A DNA stretch of 64,000 bases, taken from assembly GCA_023078555.1 (NCBI GenBank), contig CM041197.1:12111373-12175372 (forward strand), in the 5' to 3' direction. Under the pieces are notes generated by a model, which was not told the origin of the DNA, made no database searches, and worked only from the letters and a program-made list of their open reading frames with translations. This DNA comes from Ulva prolifera (taxonomy: Eukaryota > Chlorophyta > Ulvophyceae > Ulvales > Ulvaceae). Shown here piece after piece: positions 60,711 through 64,000 of this stretch. The translations under genes were made by a program, and so were the position numbers. Numbering within the stretch: position 1 is the stretch's first letter; each line of letters starts with the position of its first letter.

Positions 60711-62728
60711 ATGCGTGTGCTGCTGAGGTGCACCTGTGGGCACTGTAATTTGGATGCGGAAAACGATCGAATCATCAAAATCTGAGCATGCAGTGCTGTT
60801 CGGAACATGTATAAATGCTAGAAGAGACCAGCTCCTTCGTTTCCATGACAGATGTATGAGGCTACGGAGCATGCGTGTGCTGCTGAGGTGCACCTGTGGG
60901 CACTGTAATTTGGATGCGGAAAACGATCGAATCATCAAAATCTGAGGATGCAGTGCTGTTCGGAACATGCAGTAATGCTAGAATACTCCAGCTCCGTCGT
61001 TTCCATGACAGATGTAAGAGGCTAAGGTGCGTGCGCGTCCTGATGAGGTGCACTAGTGCTGCTGAGGTGCACCTGTGGGCACTGTAATCTGGATGCGGAA
61101 AACGATCGAATCATCAAAATCTGAGCATGCAGTGCTGTTCGGAACATGTATAAGTGCTAGAAGTGACCAGCTCCTTCGTTTCCATGACAGATGTATGAGG
61201 CTACGGAGCATGCGTGTGCTGCTGAGGTGCACCTGTGGGCACTGTAATTTGGATGCGGAAAACGATCGAATCATCAAAATCTGAGGATGCAGTGCTGTTG
61301 GGAACATGCAGTAATGCTAGAATACTCCAGCTCCGTCGTTTCCATGACAGATGTAAGAGGCTAAGGTGCGTGCGAGTCCTGATGAGGTGCACTAGTGCTG
61401 CTGAGGTGCACCTGTGGGCACTGTAATCTGGATGCGGAAAACGATCGAATCATCAAAATCTGAGCATGCAGTGCTGTTCGGAACATGTATAAATGCTAGA
61501 AGTGACCAGCTCCTTCGTTTCCATGACAGATGTATGAGGCTACGGAGCATGCGTGTGCTGCTGAGGTGCACCTGTGGGCACTGTAAATTGGATGCGGAAA
61601 ACGATCGAATCATCAAAATCTGAGCATGCGGTGCTGTTCGGAACATGCCTAAATGCTATAATACACCATTTCCGTCGTTTCTGTGACAGATGTATGAGGC
61701 TACGGAGCATGCGTGTGCTGCTGAGGTGCACCTGTGGGCACTGTAATTTGGATGCGGAAAACGATCGAATCATCAAAATCTGAGGATGCAGTGCTGTTTG
61801 GAACATGCATTAATGCTAGAATACTCCAGCTCCGTCGTTTCCATGACAGATGTAAGAGGCTAAGGTGCGTGCGCGTCCTGATGAGGTGCACTAGTGCTGC
61901 TGAGGTGCACCTGTGGGCACTGTAATCTGGATGCGGAAAACGATCGAATCATCAAAATCTGAGCATGCAGTGCTGTTCGGAACATGCATAAATGCTAGAA
62001 TACACCATTTCCGTCGTTTCTGTGACAGATGTATGAGGCTACGGAGCATGCGTGTGCTGCTGAGGTGCACCTGTGGGCACTGTAATTTGGATGCGGAAAA
62101 CGATCGAATCATCAAAATCTGAGGATGCAGTGCTGTTCGGAACATGCATTAATGCTAGAATAATCCAGCTCCGTCGTTTCCATGACAGATGTAAGAGGCT
62201 AAGGTGCGTGCGCGTCCTGATGAGGTGCACTTGTGCTGCTGAGGTGCACCTGTGGGCACTGTAATTTGGGTGCGGAAAACGATCGAATCATTAAAATCTG
62301 AGCATGCAGTGCTGTTCGGAACATGCATAAATGCTAGAATACACCATTTCCGTCGTTTCTGTGACAGATGTATGAGGCTACGGAGCATGCGTGTGCTGCT
62401 GAGGTGCACCTGTGGGCACTGTAATTTGGATGCGGAAAACGATCGAATCATCAAAATCTGAGGATGCAGTGCTGTTCGGAACATGCATTAATGCTAGAAT
62501 ACTCCAGCTCCGTCGTTTCCATGACAGATGTAAGAGGCTAAGGTGCGTGCGCGTCCTGCTGAGGTGCACTTGTGCTGCTGAGGTGCACCTGTGGGCACTG
62601 TAATTTGGGTGCGGAAAACGATCGAATCATCAAAATCTGAGCATGCAGTGCTGTTCGGAACATGCATAAATGCTAGAATACACCATTTCCGTCGTTTCTG
62701 TGACAGATGTATGAGGCTACGGAGCATG
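60711..62728. repeat. 160/179-bp tandem repeat array, second block
   Basis: This is the same repeat as 56,564-57,802, resuming after the element. Unit markers gtgctgtt[c/t/g]ggaacatg lie near 60,793, 60,952, 61,132, 61,291, 61,470, 61,631, 61,790, 61,969, 62,129, 62,308, 62,468 and 62,647. 160-bp and 179-bp units alternate for much of the block. It ends at ...ggagcatg, where the second copy of the CACTA element begins. From 61,970 onward it matches 57,044-57,802. Confidence 0.93.
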
Positions 62729-64000
62729 CACTACCAGCACTGAGTTGACCTTATTCATTCCATATGCGAGCATTACGGTGAGGCAGCACTATGTTGTCCT
62801 TACAGCCACCTTGTGAATAACACTGTCCTTATGAGGGGGGCCAGGCCGGCACAACGGTCATAAGGACACCTGACTGTGTCCCTATTGTAAGGATTGTCTT
62901 GGGCTTGGCTTTGGTCAGGAGGAGCTGGTGTGTAAGGATACGGTAATGACAAGCTCTGAATAGGCAGCAGAGATGAACATTAGGCTGCTATTATATGTAT
63001 TGGAGTGAGTGATGTTGAGGAGAGGGTACCCCAACCATATTTGTGCAAGGTTCTTATGAATTCTGTCACATTTTGCTGTTCAAAACGAGAGAGCATGACA
63101 TGTGCCACGGGCACATTTAATTTCAAGCTTCTCAAGCCCACTTACGAAATGCTTTCGTTGATGTAGATAAATCACAGCCACTCGGACTCTGTGACTGCAT
63201 CTTTCATCTTGGCTAGCCGGTCCCATTAATCTACACGCGGCCATTTGGCAGGGAACCGTGTTTCCTGGACATACATACATAAATTGCGAATCATAATGAT
63301 CATTGTGTGTTGTGACTACAGTGCTGTTATCTTGTGATGCCAATGTACGGACTGCGATGGGGGTACACGAGGCATGTCAGGAGTCAGATGTGGTCACCCA
63401 CGAACCGAAGGTCACTTTACGACTTTCCGGCATTCACATTCATGGTGTGGAGCCGCGACAATAGGTCTGGGGTGGGTGATGCCTGTGAGCGGTAATACTT
63501 GCGTGACAATCCAGTGCTAGCAGCACGGCGTCGAAAAAAGGGTGATATGGGATCATACGAATCATACGTCATCACCTTCCTAGTTTGTTCCGGCGGATAG
63601 CTTGCACTCAACAAATTGCGCCTGTGCTGATGCGATACAGCCGGACCGACGTCGAATGCGCAGCAGATCACACATTCGGACTCCAACAGCCTCGTTCATA
63701 GAGCATGGACAGATCACACAAGCATCGATGTCGACGTGCACTACACTGTGCGAAACGTGATCGGACGCTTGCTTTGCCTGCCCATTGTGCTGCCGTTTCT
63801 CCTAGGCTGCAAGGCGCTAGACTGCTAGACCTGCAGCTTACGCCCCAGGCACAGACATGTTGCATCACGTGTGTCAGATAATAGTGAACACTGCTCCGCA
63901 AGTCAGTGATGCGGGCTTTGGCGGTGCACAGGCACTCCGGGTGTGGCTCAGTGCTGCAGCCACGCACGGATGCATGAACTATCAGTTCGAACGGCGCTGG
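61970..64000. repeat. 4,926-bp tandem duplication, second copy (cut by window end)
   Basis: It matches 57,044-59,074 with no difference that I could find by eye, including rare variants such as attaaaatctg and the 179-bp units. It is either a very recent tandem duplication or an assembly duplication. Confidence 0.9.
62729..64000. mobile_element. second copy of the 2.9-kb CACTA element, left 1,272 bases
   Basis: It starts CACTACCAGCACTGAGTTG after the same ATG, in the same position of a 160-bp unit, and follows 57,803-59,074 to the window edge. Because the insertion site is the same, it most likely arose by tandem duplication of element plus array rather than by a second transposition. Confidence 0.9.

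Noticed and set aside
1..64000. Telomere, rRNA or tRNA sequences
   Set aside because: No telomere-like short G-rich repeat at either edge and no recognisable rRNA or tRNA sequence was seen. A subtelomeric position is therefore not supported directly.
62729..64000. Second CACTA copy as an independent insertion
   Set aside because: It has the same insertion point, the same ATG, the same flanking variants and no differences seen over 2 kb, all of which point to duplication (real or assembly-made) of the first copy.

Overview
The window looks like a repeat-dominated, gene-poor stretch of a nuclear eukaryotic chromosome (heterochromatin, possibly centromeric or subtelomeric). About 49.5 kb of the 64 kb is one 20-bp satellite. 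The rest is two transposon insertions with CACTA-type ends and a second tandem array with a 160-bp unit. There is no prokaryotic-style gene packing, no rRNA or tRNA, and no telomere-like simple repeat at either edge. The lineage cannot be fixed from this sequence. CACTA (En/Spm, CMC) elements occur in plants, algae, fungi, oomycetes and animals.

Layout. (1) 1-29,655: 20-bp satellite. The main units are A (cccgagcagtgtacgtaagt) and B (cccgagcaccatacataagt), mixed in complex higher-order patterns. About 1,580-10,230 is full of single-base indels and holds a 319-bp N gap. About 10,930-28,050 keeps a perfect 20-bp register. (2) 29,656-36,745: a 7,090-bp insertion with perfect 18-bp terminal inverted repeats starting CACTA, flanked by a CCC duplication that is present once in the satellite unit. 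It has TTCCG/CGGAA-rich ends, a 94/100-bp minisatellite, a 14-copy array of perfect hairpins and one plausible coding 3' exon. No transposase is seen. (3) 36,746-56,566: the same satellite in the same orientation. It carries private 19-bp variant units, a 1,554-bp higher-order repeat and roughly 4-kb segmental duplications. (4) 56,564-57,802 and 60,711-62,728: a 160/179-bp tandem repeat. (5) 57,803-60,710: a second CACTA-ended element of 2,908 bp. Its 25-bp terminal inverted repeats have one mismatch, its ends are rich in TGTCCTTA/TAAGGACA, and it is flanked by an ATG duplication inside a 160-bp unit. (6) From 62,729: a second copy of that element, cut by the window edge. The element plus 2,018 bp of array forms a 4,926-bp tandem duplication.

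How the parts fit. The window records successive events: growth of the 20-bp satellite, insertion of the 7.1-kb element into it, a junction between satellite and 160-bp array at a shared GCAGTG, insertion of the 2.9-kb element into the 160-bp array, then tandem duplication of that element with its array. Both insertions carry a precise 3-bp target duplication and sit inside tandem repeats. Neither shows an encoded transposase, so both look non-autonomous. Almost all long open reading frames are repeat-driven artefacts. The only protein-coding candidate I support is the short plus-strand exon ending at 35,856, inside the first element.
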